42,496 nucleotides of DNA, taken from positions 1 through 42,496 of the forward strand of contig NZ_JAAATY010000052.1 in the NCBI RefSeq assembly GCF_013280595.1. Reading direction: 5' to 3'. The DNA comes from Kibdelosporangium persicum. Its GTDB lineage: Bacteria > Actinomycetota > Actinomycetes > Mycobacteriales > Pseudonocardiaceae. The notes under the pieces were generated by a model. That model searched no databases and was not told the DNA's origin. It worked only from the letters and a program-made list of their open reading frames with translations. Positions within the stretch are counted from its first letter, which is position 1, and each line of letters opens with the position of its first letter. Of this stretch, positions 9,247 through 17,316 are shown in pieces. A program made the position numbers and the translations under genes.

Positions 9247-9582
9247 TCAGATGACAACCATTCCGTAATAAACCAGCATCGCTGACGCGGCGACGAAACT
9301 CAGGACATGAAGCACCGTAGGGATGCGGACCATGCGCGCTCGCGTCGACGGCTGGTGATCACCTTCGGAACGCTCCAATTCACTGGCAAGCGCGTCCAAC
9401 CGCCACACTCCAGCCGCAATCGAAACCAGGTACAGCACCCAGGCCACGCGCACTATGTCCAACAGCGTGCCAACCTCTTTCACCAGCGTGATCGTCAACG
9501 CCAAGATCGCCACCGCCAACGTGACAAGCTGCTTCGCACTCTCGTTGGCCAGTTCAAAGGCTTTCAGCTTGCGTTCGTCCAC
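9247..9582 (-). CDS. Small membrane protein, unknown function
   Basis: This 111-residue protein probably starts at GTG 9582, because GGAGG lies 6-7 nt upstream (minus strand); the longer frame upstream is compositionally unlike protein. It has a short charged N-terminus (VDERKLKAFELANESAK), two closely spaced hydrophobic segments (LVTLAVAILALTITLV and VAWVLYLVSIAAGVWRL), a charged cytoplasmic-type loop and a last transmembrane helix (VLSFVAASAMLVYYGMVVI). I do not recognise a family. It faces away from the acyl-CoA dehydrogenase gene, with 288 nt between the starts. Confidence 0.7.
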   Translation of the reverse strand: MDERKLKAFELANESAKQLVTLAVAILALTITLVKEVGTLLDIVRVAWVLYLVSIAAGVWRLDALASELERSEGDHQPSTRARMVRIPTVLHVLSFVAASAMLVYYGMVVI

Positions 9583-9870
9583 TTGACACCTCCGTTGGGC
9601 GGCACAGTTCCGGAGAAGCGCCATCAGAATGCGCCAGGTGGACACAGGTACGCGAGTGCAGACCTGCGGCCAGGAGCAAGTGAGGAGGCGGCATGGCGAC
9701 TGAGATCCACGGAACGGCGGTATCCGCGTGCGGGTGTCCAGGCTGCCGACGAACACACATGACTGGCGGCGGTCGTAGCGGCCGCAGGGGTGTGCGAAAG
9801 GTCTTGACGCGCGACACTCCGGGGTGACGCTGACTCGCACCACCGAGACGTTGACAAAAGGGGCCCACCA

Positions 9871-11106
9871 ATGGCCGTTTCGTTCCTCCTCACCCCGGAA
9901 CAAGAACAGCTCAAAGCAGCCGCCCGTGCCTTCGCTCAGCAACAGCTACGGCCGCTCGCCGCGGCGACACGTGCGGAACCCGACCCTCGGACGCGGGCGC
10001 TGCTGCAACGGCCGGTGTTCGAGAACGCTGTCGCGGCGGGGTTCCTCAAGGGCCTCATTCCGATGCCGTTCGGCGGAGCGGCATCCAGCGGCGTCGACGC
10101 CGCCATCTTCATCGAGGAGTGGGCAGCGCAGAGCCCGGACTTCGTGATCTCGATGGCCGGTCCGCTGATCGCGCTGGCGCCTGTCTACCAGGCCGGTACC
10201 CCGGAACAGGTCGACCGCTTCGTACGACCTTTCCTGGCCGACTCCGGCGCACCGCTGGCGGCCATGGCCTTCAGCGAGCCCGAGGGCAGCGCGAACTTCG
10301 ACACCGAAGTGCCCGGCCACGGGATACGCACGACCGCAGTCCCCGACGGCGACGAGTGGGTCATCAACGGCCGCAAGGCCTGGGCCTCACATCTGTGCGG
10401 CTGGGACGGTGACGGCCCGGACATCATGACCATCGTCTGCCGGACCCCGGGCGGCATCTCGCTCATCGTCGCCGAACGCCAGCACCTGGCCGGCCACATC
10501 GACGTCGAGGAGTACTACGACCTGCCCGGGCTCAAAGGCTGTCTGACCACCCGAGTCAGACTCACCGACGTGCGCGTTCCACGCGGCAACATCCTCGGTG
10601 CGGAAGGTCAGGGAGCGGACCTGACCCGCAACGCGTTCCTCCCCAGCGGCGCGTCGATCGGCATCTTCGCCACCGCCGCCATGCGACAGGCCTTCGACAT
10701 CGCCTACCGCTTCGCGCTCACCGAGAAGCGCGGCGGCCCGGTGCCGATCATCGAGTACCAGGCCGTGTCCGACATCCTGGCCGACGCCAAGGGAAAGATC
10801 GAAGCCGTCCGGCTACTGGCGTGGCGCGCACTGGACGCCGTCATGTCGATGCATCCCAGCGGAACGGAACTCGCCCTGCACGCCAAGATCTTCGGCTCCG
10901 AAACCGGCGTCGAGGTCATCAACGAACTCATCAAGATCATCGGCGTGACCGCCTACGACGAGAAGTTCCCCATCATCCGCCACCTGATGGACACCCTGTC
11001 CTATCCGATCATCGAAGGAAGCAACGTCGGCGTACGCCGCAGACAACTGCAGACACTGTTCCGGACTCCAGGCTACAACCCACTCTCTGCCTCCGGGATG
11101 GCCTGA
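9871..11106 (+). CDS. Acyl-CoA dehydrogenase family protein
   Basis: This 411-residue FAD flavoenzyme of the acyl-CoA dehydrogenase superfamily would oxidise an acyl-CoA (or related thioester) at the alpha-beta bond. The N-terminal helical domain starts LTPEQEQLKAAARAFAQQ. The middle beta domain contains AFSEPEGSANFD, DEWVINGRKAWASH and DIMTIVCRTPGG, the FAD/substrate signature region. The C-terminal helical domain ends IIEGSNVGVRRRQ, with the Glu (about residue 380) at the usual catalytic-base position. Length is normal. AAAAGGGG precedes the ATG. It is monocistronic, ended by a hairpin at 11160-11186, so context does not reveal the substrate. Confidence 0.93.
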   Translation: MAVSFLLTPEQEQLKAAARAFAQQQLRPLAAATRAEPDPRTRALLQRPVFENAVAAGFLKGLIPMPFGGAASSGVDAAIFIEEWAAQSPDFVISMAGPLIALAPVYQAGTPEQVDRFVRPFLADSGAPLAAMAFSEPEGSANFDTEVPGHGIRTTAVPDGDEWVINGRKAWASHLCGWDGDGPDIMTIVCRTPGGISLIVAERQHLAGHIDVEEYYDLPGLKGCLTTRVRLTDVRVPRGNILGAEGQGADLTRNAFLPSGASIGIFATAAMRQAFDIAYRFALTEKRGGPVPIIEYQAVSDILADAKGKIEAVRLLAWRALDAVMSMHPSGTELALHAKIFGSETGVEVINELIKIIGVTAYDEKFPIIRHLMDTLSYPIIEGSNVGVRRRQLQTLFRTPGYNPLSASGMA

Positions 11107-11159
11107 CCACTGCGGCGGCAACTCGGCGACAAACAGGTGCGGGACAATGGTGGAACATT

Positions 11160-11186
11160 GGGGTGGCCAGCCAGACCGGCCACCCC
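11160..11186 (+). terminator. Terminator hairpin after the acyl-CoA dehydrogenase gene
   Basis: A perfect 9-bp stem (GGGGTGGCC / GGCCACCCC) with a 9-nt loop sits 54 nt after the dehydrogenase stop. There is no clear T-run, as is common in actinomycetes. Confidence 0.65.
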
Positions 11187-11217
11187 ACCGAACCTCGATC
11201 GCGTGCTGCGTTCAGTT

Positions 11218-11298
11218 GCGACGGTGCTGATCGACGCGGTCCCCCATCGCCGCGTCGATGTGCCGCCGGACCGCAAGTCCGCCACCCTGACCGACTGC
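11218..11298 (+). pseudogene. ISL3-family transposase fragment
   Basis: About 27 residues (ATVLIDAVPHRRVDVPPDRK then SATLTD) match the catalytic-core start of ISL3-family transposases, where GTVLVD....RP.D.LPDR...TL..WL is typical and the first Asp belongs to the active site. Sequence on both sides is unrelated, so only a scrap remains. The remainder of 11299-11471 shows nothing I can recognise. Confidence 0.65.
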
Positions 11299-11471
11299 GG
11301 CTGCCGCGAACGCACCGCTCCCACGAAGAGGAGCGCTTGAAGCTCGCCACCGGCCGCGAGTATTTGGTTCTCCGTCTGCTTCGAATCCCGACAAGTCGAA
11401 GACTCGTCCCGGTAGCCGCCCGTGACCAATCGGCGAACCCATCTGTATTCGGCCCGCCGATTCGAGGCGGG

Positions 11472-12047
11472 TCAGCCGGGCGGCGGCCGGAGGCCGTCGA
11501 TCAGGAGGTTCAGCAGGCGACTGGCCTTGGCTTCGTGCTCGGGCCGGGGAGCCACGGTGAAGATGCCGATGAGGGAAGCGGCGATGTCGTCGGCGGTGAC
11601 GTCGGAGCGGAGGTCGCCCGCCGCGTGTCCGGCGTCGAGAATCGTGGTGATGGCCGCCAGTAGCTCGGTGCAGGTCTGGGCGTGGGCGATCTCCCCCGAC
11701 TCGATCATCGCGAGCAGCGTGTCGAGCATGCCGTTCTTGGTCGCGATCCAGTCCCCGAACAAGTCCATCCAGCGCCGCATCGCCACAGCCGGGGGCAACC
11801 GGCTGAGCAGGTCACGAGCGCCGGTCGTCAGTCGCACGACCTGGTCCCGGTAGACGGCGTCGACCAGCGACTCGCGGGTCGGGAAGTGCCGGTAGAGCGT
11901 GGCGATGCCGACTCCGGCCTCGCGGGCGATCGCCCGCATCGACGGCTCGGCGTCAGCCGATCCGAACATGCGGGTCGCCACCGCGAGCAACTGGTCGCGG
12001 TTACGGGTCGCGTCCGCCCGTGGTCCGCGCGTCCCCACCTCAGCCAA
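11472..12047 (-). CDS. TetR-family transcriptional repressor
   Basis: This protein of about 191 residues has an N-terminal TetR DNA-binding domain (RNRDQLLAVATRMFGSADAE, then MRAIAREAGVGIATLYRHFP, with the usual TLYRHF recognition helix) and a divergent helical ligand domain. The start is uncertain: TTG 12047 gives the longest frame and GTG 12038 is an alternative; neither has a strong ribosome site. It is divergent from an NADP-dependent oxidoreductase with a palindrome between them, so it most likely represses that gene and itself. The effector is unknown, but a quinone or electrophile would fit the target. Confidence 0.9.
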   Translation of the reverse strand: MAEVGTRGPRADATRNRDQLLAVATRMFGSADAEPSMRAIAREAGVGIATLYRHFPTRESLVDAVYRDQVVRLTTGARDLLSRLPPAVAMRRWMDLFGDWIATKNGMLDTLLAMIESGEIAHAQTCTELLAAITTILDAGHAAGDLRSDVTADDIAASLIGIFTVAPRPEHEAKASRLLNLLIDGLRPPPG

Positions 12048-12082
12048 AACGGATCACGCTCCGGTTGTGTTAGAGTCCCTAT

Positions 12083-12102
12083 AAACGGAGCATAGTCCGT
12101 TT
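12083..12102. promoter_or_regulatory. Palindromic operator between TetR and oxidoreductase genes
   Basis: A perfect inverted repeat AAACGGA-6 nt-TCCGTTT lies in the divergent spacer. A third half-site AAACGGA occurs at 12047-12053, at the 5' end of the TetR gene. The spacer contains CATAGT (12091-12096), a possible -10 for the oxidoreductase, so binding would block it. TetR binding is inferred. Confidence 0.7.
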
Positions 12103-12138
12103 CACTGCGTTCCCTTCATTCCCAGGAGACAGGCGTCC

Positions 12139-13095
12139 ATGCAGCAACAGAGCGATCACCAGCTGACGGGCACGAGCAGGGCGGTCCAGCTCGATTCCTT
12201 CGGCGGCCCGGAAGTCCTGGACATTCGCGAGGTTCCCGCTCCGCAGGCAGGCCCGGGACAAGTCCGCGTGCGGGTCACTGCGGCCGGTCTCAACCCGATG
12301 GACTGGATCATGACCGCCGACGCGGACACCGCCGCCCGGTTCGGCTTGAGCCTCCCGGCCGGGTTCGGAACCGACTACGCGGGAGTGGTCGACCAGGTCG
12401 GCGACGGGGTGACCGGCTTCGCGCCGGGCGACCGAGTGTTCGGCGGCGCCCTGTCCCGCGCGGTCGCCGACTTCGTCGTGATCGACGCGGCTGGTGAAAC
12501 CGCCGCGAACGAGGCCCATCACACCCCTGACGGCGTCGACGACCGCACCGCCGCCACCCTCACGATCGCCGGCCGCACGGCATCCACCGCTCTCGCCGTG
12601 GTCGACCCCGGCCCGGACGACACTGTGCTGATCGGCGGCGCGGCGGGCGGGGTCGGGGTGTTCGCCGTCCAGCTGGCCCGGATCGCGGGCGCGCGCGTGA
12701 TCGGGACAGGTTCGGCGACATCGGCCGATTTCCTGCGCGATCTCGGAGCCGAGCCGGTCGCTTACGGCGACGGCCTGGCCGACCGGGTCCGGGCCCTCGC
12801 GCCCGGCGGTGTCACCGCCGCCATCGACCTGCACGGGACAGAGACAGTGCACACCGCGCGGGAACTCGGCGTTCCGGACGGCCGCATCTGCACCGTCGCC
12901 GCGCAAGTCGACGGCGTGTCGGCGGCCAACGGCGCCAACGCCGCTGTCGGGGCCTTGGAAGAGATCGCTCGTCTGGTCGCGGCGGGCCGGCTCCAGGTGC
13001 CTATCGCGGCGAGCTTCCCGGTCAAGCAGATCCGCCGTGCGGTCGAACTCCAGGCTGGCCGGCACGTACACGGCAAGGTCGTCATCGACCTCTAG
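12139..13095 (+). CDS. NADP-dependent zinc-free quinone oxidoreductase-like protein
   Basis: This 318-residue medium-chain dehydrogenase/reductase is of the quinone-oxidoreductase type. The N-terminal GroES-like domain (FGGPEVLDIREVPAPQAGPG, GLNPMDWIM, FGTDYAGVVDQVGDGV, FAPGDRVFG) lacks the Cys/His ligands of zinc alcohol dehydrogenases. The Rossmann motif GGAAGGVGVFAVQLAR is at about residues 166-181, and the C-terminus ends VHGKVVIDL, as usual. It probably reduces quinones or enals with NADPH. AGGAGA precedes the ATG. Control by the divergent TetR is likely, making a detoxification switch. Confidence 0.9.
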   Translation: MQQQSDHQLTGTSRAVQLDSFGGPEVLDIREVPAPQAGPGQVRVRVTAAGLNPMDWIMTADADTAARFGLSLPAGFGTDYAGVVDQVGDGVTGFAPGDRVFGGALSRAVADFVVIDAAGETAANEAHHTPDGVDDRTAATLTIAGRTASTALAVVDPGPDDTVLIGGAAGGVGVFAVQLARIAGARVIGTGSATSADFLRDLGAEPVAYGDGLADRVRALAPGGVTAAIDLHGTETVHTARELGVPDGRICTVAAQVDGVSAANGANAAVGALEEIARLVAAGRLQVPIAASFPVKQIRRAVELQAGRHVHGKVVIDL

Positions 13096-13166
13096 CCGTC
13101 GCGATGACCTCCGCTGCGACCATCCGCGCGATCGCCGACATCAGCGTTCCCCGACACCGGGGCTCG

Positions 13167-13451
13167 TTACATCTCTCGCTCGATGTGTTCGAAGATGTCA
13201 GCGTCAGTTTCGCGTTGCCATTCCGGCATCTCAGACCAGTCTGCGACATATGCCGGTTTCGGGTCGGGTATGTGCTTGTAGATCTGGGCGATCCAGCAGA
13301 TGGCGACAAATCGGCCCTTCTGCTCTCGAGTGAGTTTGGCGGTGTTGCCGTCGCTGATGTCGACGAAGGCGCGAACTTGGTCATACACGGCTGCGGCGCT
13401 GGCACGTTCCCAATCCGGCGTTTCGTCCCACGGGGTGATGTAGCTGGCCAC
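13167..13451 (-). CDS. Conserved-looking 94-residue protein with internal duplication, unknown function
   Basis: The protein starts at GTG 13451, the only start codon after an upstream in-frame stop. It is rich in Trp, Asp and Glu and has clear protein-like codon use. Two copies of one motif stand at its ends: WDETPDWERASAAAVYDQV near residue 8 and WSEMPEWQRETDADIFEHI near residue 72, with the line LTREQKGRFVAICWIAQIYKH between them. It has no signal peptide or membrane segment. I do not recognise the family. It lies alone between the convergent end of the oxidoreductase gene and a tRNA-Pro relic, a position that could be part of an integrated element. Confidence 0.75.
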   Translation of the reverse strand: MASYITPWDETPDWERASAAAVYDQVRAFVDISDGNTAKLTREQKGRFVAICWIAQIYKHIPDPKPAYVADWSEMPEWQRETDADIFEHIEREM

Positions 13452-13561
13452 CGCCGTCGTTCGGGTGGCAGTGACGATCTGAGCGCCGAGGATGACCTAG
13501 CCGAACTGACTGAGCGGCTGTGGGTGGAGCGTCCGCACGGCGCGATACCCCCTGGACCGCC

Positions 13562-13594
13562 AAAACCCCGCCTCACTTGCGGTGAAGCGGGGTT
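13562..13594 (-). terminator. Terminator hairpin beside tRNA-Pro relic
   Basis: The stem is AACCCCGC / GCGGGGTT plus a further 4 bp after one mismatch, with a 5-nt loop. Read on the minus strand it ends in TTTT. It directly follows the 3' end of the tRNA-Pro relic, so it is probably the tRNA gene's old terminator. Confidence 0.7.
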
Positions 13595-13609
13595 CCGACG
13601 TACTACATC

Positions 13610-13637
13610 TGGTCGGGACGACAGGATTTGAATCCTG
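13610..13637 (-). other. 3' end of a tRNA-Pro (attachment-site-like relic)
   Basis: Read on the minus strand, the T-loop to acceptor end TTCAAATCCTGTCGTCCCGA followed by CCA matches the 3' end of actinobacterial tRNA-Pro. Upstream of the T-loop the match stops: there is no anticodon or D arm, and the T-loop carries an extra base. The remnant therefore cannot be a working tRNA. Short tRNA 3' ends of this kind are typical of attL/attR sites left by tyrosine-integrase elements; no integrase gene remains nearby. Confidence 0.65.
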
Positions 13638-13781
13638 GTGTCTTGTCCTCGCGGTCGACGGCAGCAGGGCGAAGGTGTCGGTCAGGCCGAGGTGGGCCGG
13701 TCGCGGCAGCACGGCCGGTCATCCTGCCGTGTTGATTTCCGAGCGGGACGAAGCCCGACCGGCCCGTCGATCTTGACCAGC

Positions 13782-15404
13782 TCAGGAGCCGGTCTTCACC
13801 TTCTTCTCGGCCACGAAATCGCGCACTGTCGACTCAAGCGATTCGCCCGTGCCCAGCGGACGGCCGGCCGTGGCCTCCGTGTCGGCGGGGACGTTCGGGC
13901 GCGGGTCACCCGGGCAGACCACCCTGGTACCCGGCAGGACACCGTTGATCAGGTAATTGTCGATGATCGCCTGAGAACACGCGTTGCTGATGTAGAGGCC
14001 GTGTGTACCGTCGTCGGGGACCGAGACCAGATGGTCGTTCAGCTTCGCCGCCAGCGCCGGTCCACCGTCGTAGTGCGTCTGCGGGTCGGCTTCGGCCTGG
14101 ATCACCAAGCCGGTGGGGTATCCCGTACGCCGCAGGTCGGTCAGCTTGTCCGGCCGCTTGAACTCGCTGAACGTGCAGTTCCACGGTGCCACCCGGAGAA
14201 CCCCGAAGCCGTACGGATACTTCTCGCGGAACACGCGCATGTCCGAGTAGTAAGTGTTCAGATCCTTGGGCCACGGCGCCTCGCATGTCACCGTCGTGAA
14301 CACACCGTCCACGGTCGGCGGGATTGCCATGTCGTACAGGACTTTCGCGGCCTTCAGGGCGTCAATCAGTTCCGGCGAGCCCGCGGCCAGCTTGCTCTCG
14401 ACGGCCGCCTTGAAGGTGACCACGAGTTCCGCCAGAGCGTCCCACAGCGGGCGGTACCGGGCGTTGGCACCGAGGATCAGGTCGTAGATGGTCCGGTCGA
14501 CCCGGCCGAACGTCGGGTCCTCGATCGGCGTCACCGCGAGCTTCGCCGCCAGCGCCTCGCTGGTGGCCAGCACTTCCGCGGCCGACTTGCCGAGGCCGTA
14601 GGTCTTGTCGCGCTGCCCGACCCATGCGGTGAACTCGTCCACATTGGACCTGATGGCGATTGCCTGCTGCCTGAACTGCTCCCGCCAGATCCACTCCGGG
14701 TGTACCGCGGAGTCCAGCACGTTGCGGTCCAGGTTCTTGGCGAACAGGCTGCCGTAGACCGCACCCAGGTAAGTGCCGTAGGAGAAGCCCAAATAGTTGA
14801 TCTTCGCTTCGCCGAGGACGCCCCGGATCACGTCCATGTCGCGCGCCGTGTTCGGGGTGTTGATGTACGGCCGCAGGCCACCGGCGGCGCGTTCACAGCC
14901 TTCTTCCTCCGCCCGGGCCTGAGCCGCCCACACGGCGAACTCGGCATCCGAGGGCCGGCTGCTCAGTGTTCCCACCGAAGGCGCGACCTCGCACCGCAAC
15001 GGCGTCGACCGGCCGACACCGCGCGGGTCGAACCCGATCAGGTCGTAGGACTGCGTGATCGGCCGGTCCTCGAAGAGCAACGGCAGCGAAACGCCTTCCG
15101 CGCCGGGTCCGCCCGGGTTGAGCAGGAGCACGCCCCGCCGCTTGGCCGGATCCTTGGCAGGCAGTTTGCTCATCACCACGGAGATCCGCTCCGCGTCGGG
15201 CTTGCGGTAGTTCATCGGCACCACGACCGCGGCGCACTGGAGCTTGGCGAGTTCGCCCTCGCCACACGGCTGCCACTGCACTTGCTGGTTGTAGAACTCC
15301 GACAGATCCGGCGCTGCCGCCGCCGACATCGACGGCGTGAAACCTAATGCCGCGACCAGACTCAACCCAATCGCTGTGAGTCGTCTCCCCTTCGCTACCG
15401 ACAC
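13782..15404 (-). CDS. Secreted alpha/beta hydrolase, tripeptidyl-aminopeptidase-like
   Basis: This 540-residue protein belongs to the TAP/SlpD-type secreted peptidases of actinomycetes. It starts at GTG 15404, with GGGAGG upstream. The signal peptide has KGRR, a hydrophobic core (AIGLSLVAALGF) and AAA|AP. The alpha/beta-hydrolase fold shows the oxyanion-loop motif NPGGPG, DLIGFDPRGVGRS, the nucleophile elbow GFSYGTYLG (Ser about 208), the Asp in QAEADPQTH (about 440) and the His in DGTHGLY (about 465), so the triad looks complete. The C-terminal TAP-like domain ends in PGTRVVCPGD. It probably removes tri- or dipeptides from N-termini outside the cell. It is a distant relative of the two tandem genes at 22-25 kb. 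Confidence 0.93.
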   Translation of the reverse strand: MSVAKGRRLTAIGLSLVAALGFTPSMSAAAAPDLSEFYNQQVQWQPCGEGELAKLQCAAVVVPMNYRKPDAERISVVMSKLPAKDPAKRRGVLLLNPGGPGAEGVSLPLLFEDRPITQSYDLIGFDPRGVGRSTPLRCEVAPSVGTLSSRPSDAEFAVWAAQARAEEEGCERAAGGLRPYINTPNTARDMDVIRGVLGEAKINYLGFSYGTYLGAVYGSLFAKNLDRNVLDSAVHPEWIWREQFRQQAIAIRSNVDEFTAWVGQRDKTYGLGKSAAEVLATSEALAAKLAVTPIEDPTFGRVDRTIYDLILGANARYRPLWDALAELVVTFKAAVESKLAAGSPELIDALKAAKVLYDMAIPPTVDGVFTTVTCEAPWPKDLNTYYSDMRVFREKYPYGFGVLRVAPWNCTFSEFKRPDKLTDLRRTGYPTGLVIQAEADPQTHYDGGPALAAKLNDHLVSVPDDGTHGLYISNACSQAIIDNYLINGVLPGTRVVCPGDPRPNVPADTEATAGRPLGTGESLESTVRDFVAEKKVKTGS

Positions 15405-15566
15405 AGGACCTCCCTCTCGCCTACCCGGTCATGCCGGAGCAGTATGTGACGGGATGACGAAATACCGGTCAGTACTGTCTGGAAATCCTTGATTCCAAGC
15501 CCAATTGGCCCATTCCGGCCAGGCGGGCGCCCTCCGGCGAACTCCGGCCGCTGTGGCGGACACGGG

Positions 15567-16205
15567 TTATCGGTCGCGGTGGCGGGGCAGGAGGTCTCGT
15601 TGGAGGGCAGCGACGACGGCGGCGGTACGGTCGTTGACGTCGAGTTTGGCGAAGATTCGCAAGAGGTGGGTTTTCACGGTGGCTTCGGTGATGAACAGGC
15701 GCGCGCCGATGTCGGGGTTGGAGAGGCCGTCGGCGACTGCTTGAAGGACGTCCACCTCGCGAGGTGTGAGGGTGATCGGGGCTGGGGCTCGGATCCGGGC
15801 GACCAGCCGGGCGGCGACGCTGGGTGCGAGTACGGTCTCGCCGCGGGCGGCGGCGCGTACAGCGCTGGTGAGCTGATCACGGCCGGCGTCCTTGAGCAGG
15901 TAGCCGAGCGCTCCGGCCTCGACCGCGCGTTCGATCTCGCTGTCGGTGTCGTAGGTGGTGAGAATCAGGACCCTTGTGGCGGGGTGTTCGGCCACGATCC
16001 GTGTGGTGAGAGCGACGCCGTCCTGTACCGGCATGCGGAGGTCGAGCACCGCGACGTCGGGCCGCAGCCGCGCGACGAGTTCAAGTGCCTCGTGGCCATC
16101 GGCGGCCTCACCGACGATCTCGAGGTCGGGTGCGGAGGCAAGCAGGGCGATCACGCCTGCTCGCATAGCGGGGTGGTCGTCGGCGACGACGATACGCACG
16201 GTCAT
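15567..16205 (-). CDS. NarL/FixJ-family response regulator
   Basis: This 212-residue protein has a receiver domain (VADDHPAMRAGV; phospho-acceptor Asp in VAVLDLRMP, about residue 53; Lys in GYLLKDAGRD) and a C-terminal LuxR-type HTH (LTPREVDVLQAVADGLSN, then TVKTHLLRIFAKLDV). Its ATG overlaps the TGA of the kinase gene (ATGA), so the two are co-translated and form one system. The likely target is the exporter gene at the head of the same operon, which carries a 28-bp inverted repeat upstream. Confidence 0.95.
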   Translation of the reverse strand: MTVRIVVADDHPAMRAGVIALLASAPDLEIVGEAADGHEALELVARLRPDVAVLDLRMPVQDGVALTTRIVAEHPATRVLILTTYDTDSEIERAVEAGALGYLLKDAGRDQLTSAVRAAARGETVLAPSVAARLVARIRAPAPITLTPREVDVLQAVADGLSNPDIGARLFITEATVKTHLLRIFAKLDVNDRTAAVVAALQRDLLPRHRDR

Positions 16206-17311
16206 CGATGTCCGCCCTTCGAGATCGGAATCTCGGCCAGGACCCTGGTCCCATCGCCGACCGAGCTGGTCACGGTGAGGTCGCCGCCAAGTTCCGCGAG
16301 CCGTTGCCGCATGCCGTTGATGCCAAAGCCACGCGCGTCCGCCACGACGAACCCACGGCCGTCGTCGGTGACCTCCAGTTCGACCGTGTCCAGGCGCTGG
16401 GTGAGCACGACCGTGACCGTCGAGGCGGAGGCGTGCTTGCGGACGTTGGCGAGCGACTCCTGCGCACAACGCAGCAACGCGCCGCGGAGGTGCGGATCGG
16501 GGTCGACCTCGGCCAGATCGGCGGACACCGTGACACCGGTGTCCTCGGCGAACCGCTCCAGCGTGTGCCGCAGGGACTGGGGAAGCGAGCCAGTGGCGGC
16601 CGCCGGCACCGAGCCGACGAGCACTCGTGCCTCAGTGAGGTTCTCCCGCGCGGTCGTCTCGATCGAGGCGAGGTATCCCATGCGTCGCTCCGGGTCCGGA
16701 GCGACGCGTGCGGCCTCGGCCAGTGCGATGATCGAGGCGAACCCCTGGGCCAACGTGTCGTGGATCTCCCGCGAGAGCCGGTCGCGCTCTCGGACGGCAC
16801 CCTCCCGCCGGTGGGCCTCGGCCAGCTCCTGCTGGGCCCGCGCCAGCTCGTCACCGAGCGTGCGGGTGCGCCGCTCGTTCCGCAGCCACCACAGCCCGAA
16901 CGGCACGGAGATCACGAAAGCGCTGGCGGCCACCATGGCATTGCCCGAAACCGCGCCCGCCTCCCTTGTCACCGCGCCGACGACCACCGCCGTCGCGGCG
17001 GCACCGCTGAGGCAGCCCGCCGGCCACGGCGTACCGGCGAGGAACCAGAACTGCGGCAGGGTTAGCACGAACAACGCGGCACCCCCGCCCGGCAGGTAGG
17101 CCATCGCCCCCAGCGCCGGGACGAGCAGGACGAGATAGGTCAGCCGGATCGCCCGGTGATCGGGCAGCAAGGTGACAAGCGCGTAGCCGACACCCATTGC
17201 ACCGAGGACCACAACGGTCCCGTACCGCTGAGTGCCCGTGTCACCGAACACGGCGACCAAGCCCGGACATAGCCCGAAGACCACCCAGACCAGGGCGTAC
17301 CAGCCGCGCAT
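16202..17311 (-). CDS. NarL-type sensor histidine kinase
   Basis: This 369-residue membrane sensor starts at ATG 17311, only 5 nt after the exporter stop; the longer frame upstream overlaps that gene. About six hydrophobic segments fill residues 1-140 without a large external domain, which suggests intramembrane or membrane-stress sensing. A helical linker leads to the HisKA_3 dimerisation box RLSREIHDTLAQGF (His about 182) and an HATPase domain with QESLANVRKHA, DDGRGF and GFGINGMRQRLAELGG. It is the middle gene of an exporter/kinase/regulator operon and would phosphorylate the regulator behind it. Confidence 0.93.
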   Translation of the reverse strand: MRGWYALVWVVFGLCPGLVAVFGDTGTQRYGTVVVLGAMGVGYALVTLLPDHRAIRLTYLVLLVPALGAMAYLPGGGAALFVLTLPQFWFLAGTPWPAGCLSGAAATAVVVGAVTREAGAVSGNAMVAASAFVISVPFGLWWLRNERRTRTLGDELARAQQELAEAHRREGAVRERDRLSREIHDTLAQGFASIIALAEAARVAPDPERRMGYLASIETTARENLTEARVLVGSVPAAATGSLPQSLRHTLERFAEDTGVTVSADLAEVDPDPHLRGALLRCAQESLANVRKHASASTVTVVLTQRLDTVELEVTDDGRGFVVADARGFGINGMRQRLAELGGDLTVTSSVGDGTRVLAEIPISKGGHR

Positions 17312-17316
17312 GCCGC

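Noticed and set aside
8925-9257. 110-codon minus-strand frame upstream of the RHS gene
   Set aside because: It has no ribosome site and no recognisable motif and overlaps the expected promoter; left as intergenic.
12079-12110. Terminator rather than operator for AAACGGA/TCCGTTT
   Set aside because: It lies between divergent starts, has a third half-site nearby and has short 7-bp arms; an operator is the better reading.
12079-13071. 330-codon minus-strand frame opposite the quinone oxidoreductase
   Set aside because: It is antisense to a clear MDR enzyme and reads as His/Arg/Gly-rich sequence without domains.
13610-13680. Complete tRNA-Pro gene on the minus strand
   Set aside because: The anticodon and D arms cannot be found upstream of the T-arm, and the T-loop has an extra base, so only the 3' end is present.
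13638-15347. 569-codon plus-strand frame opposite the secreted hydrolase
   Set aside because: It is the antisense of a gene with a complete signal peptide and catalytic triad; composition is Arg/Val/His-rich, typical of a shadow frame.
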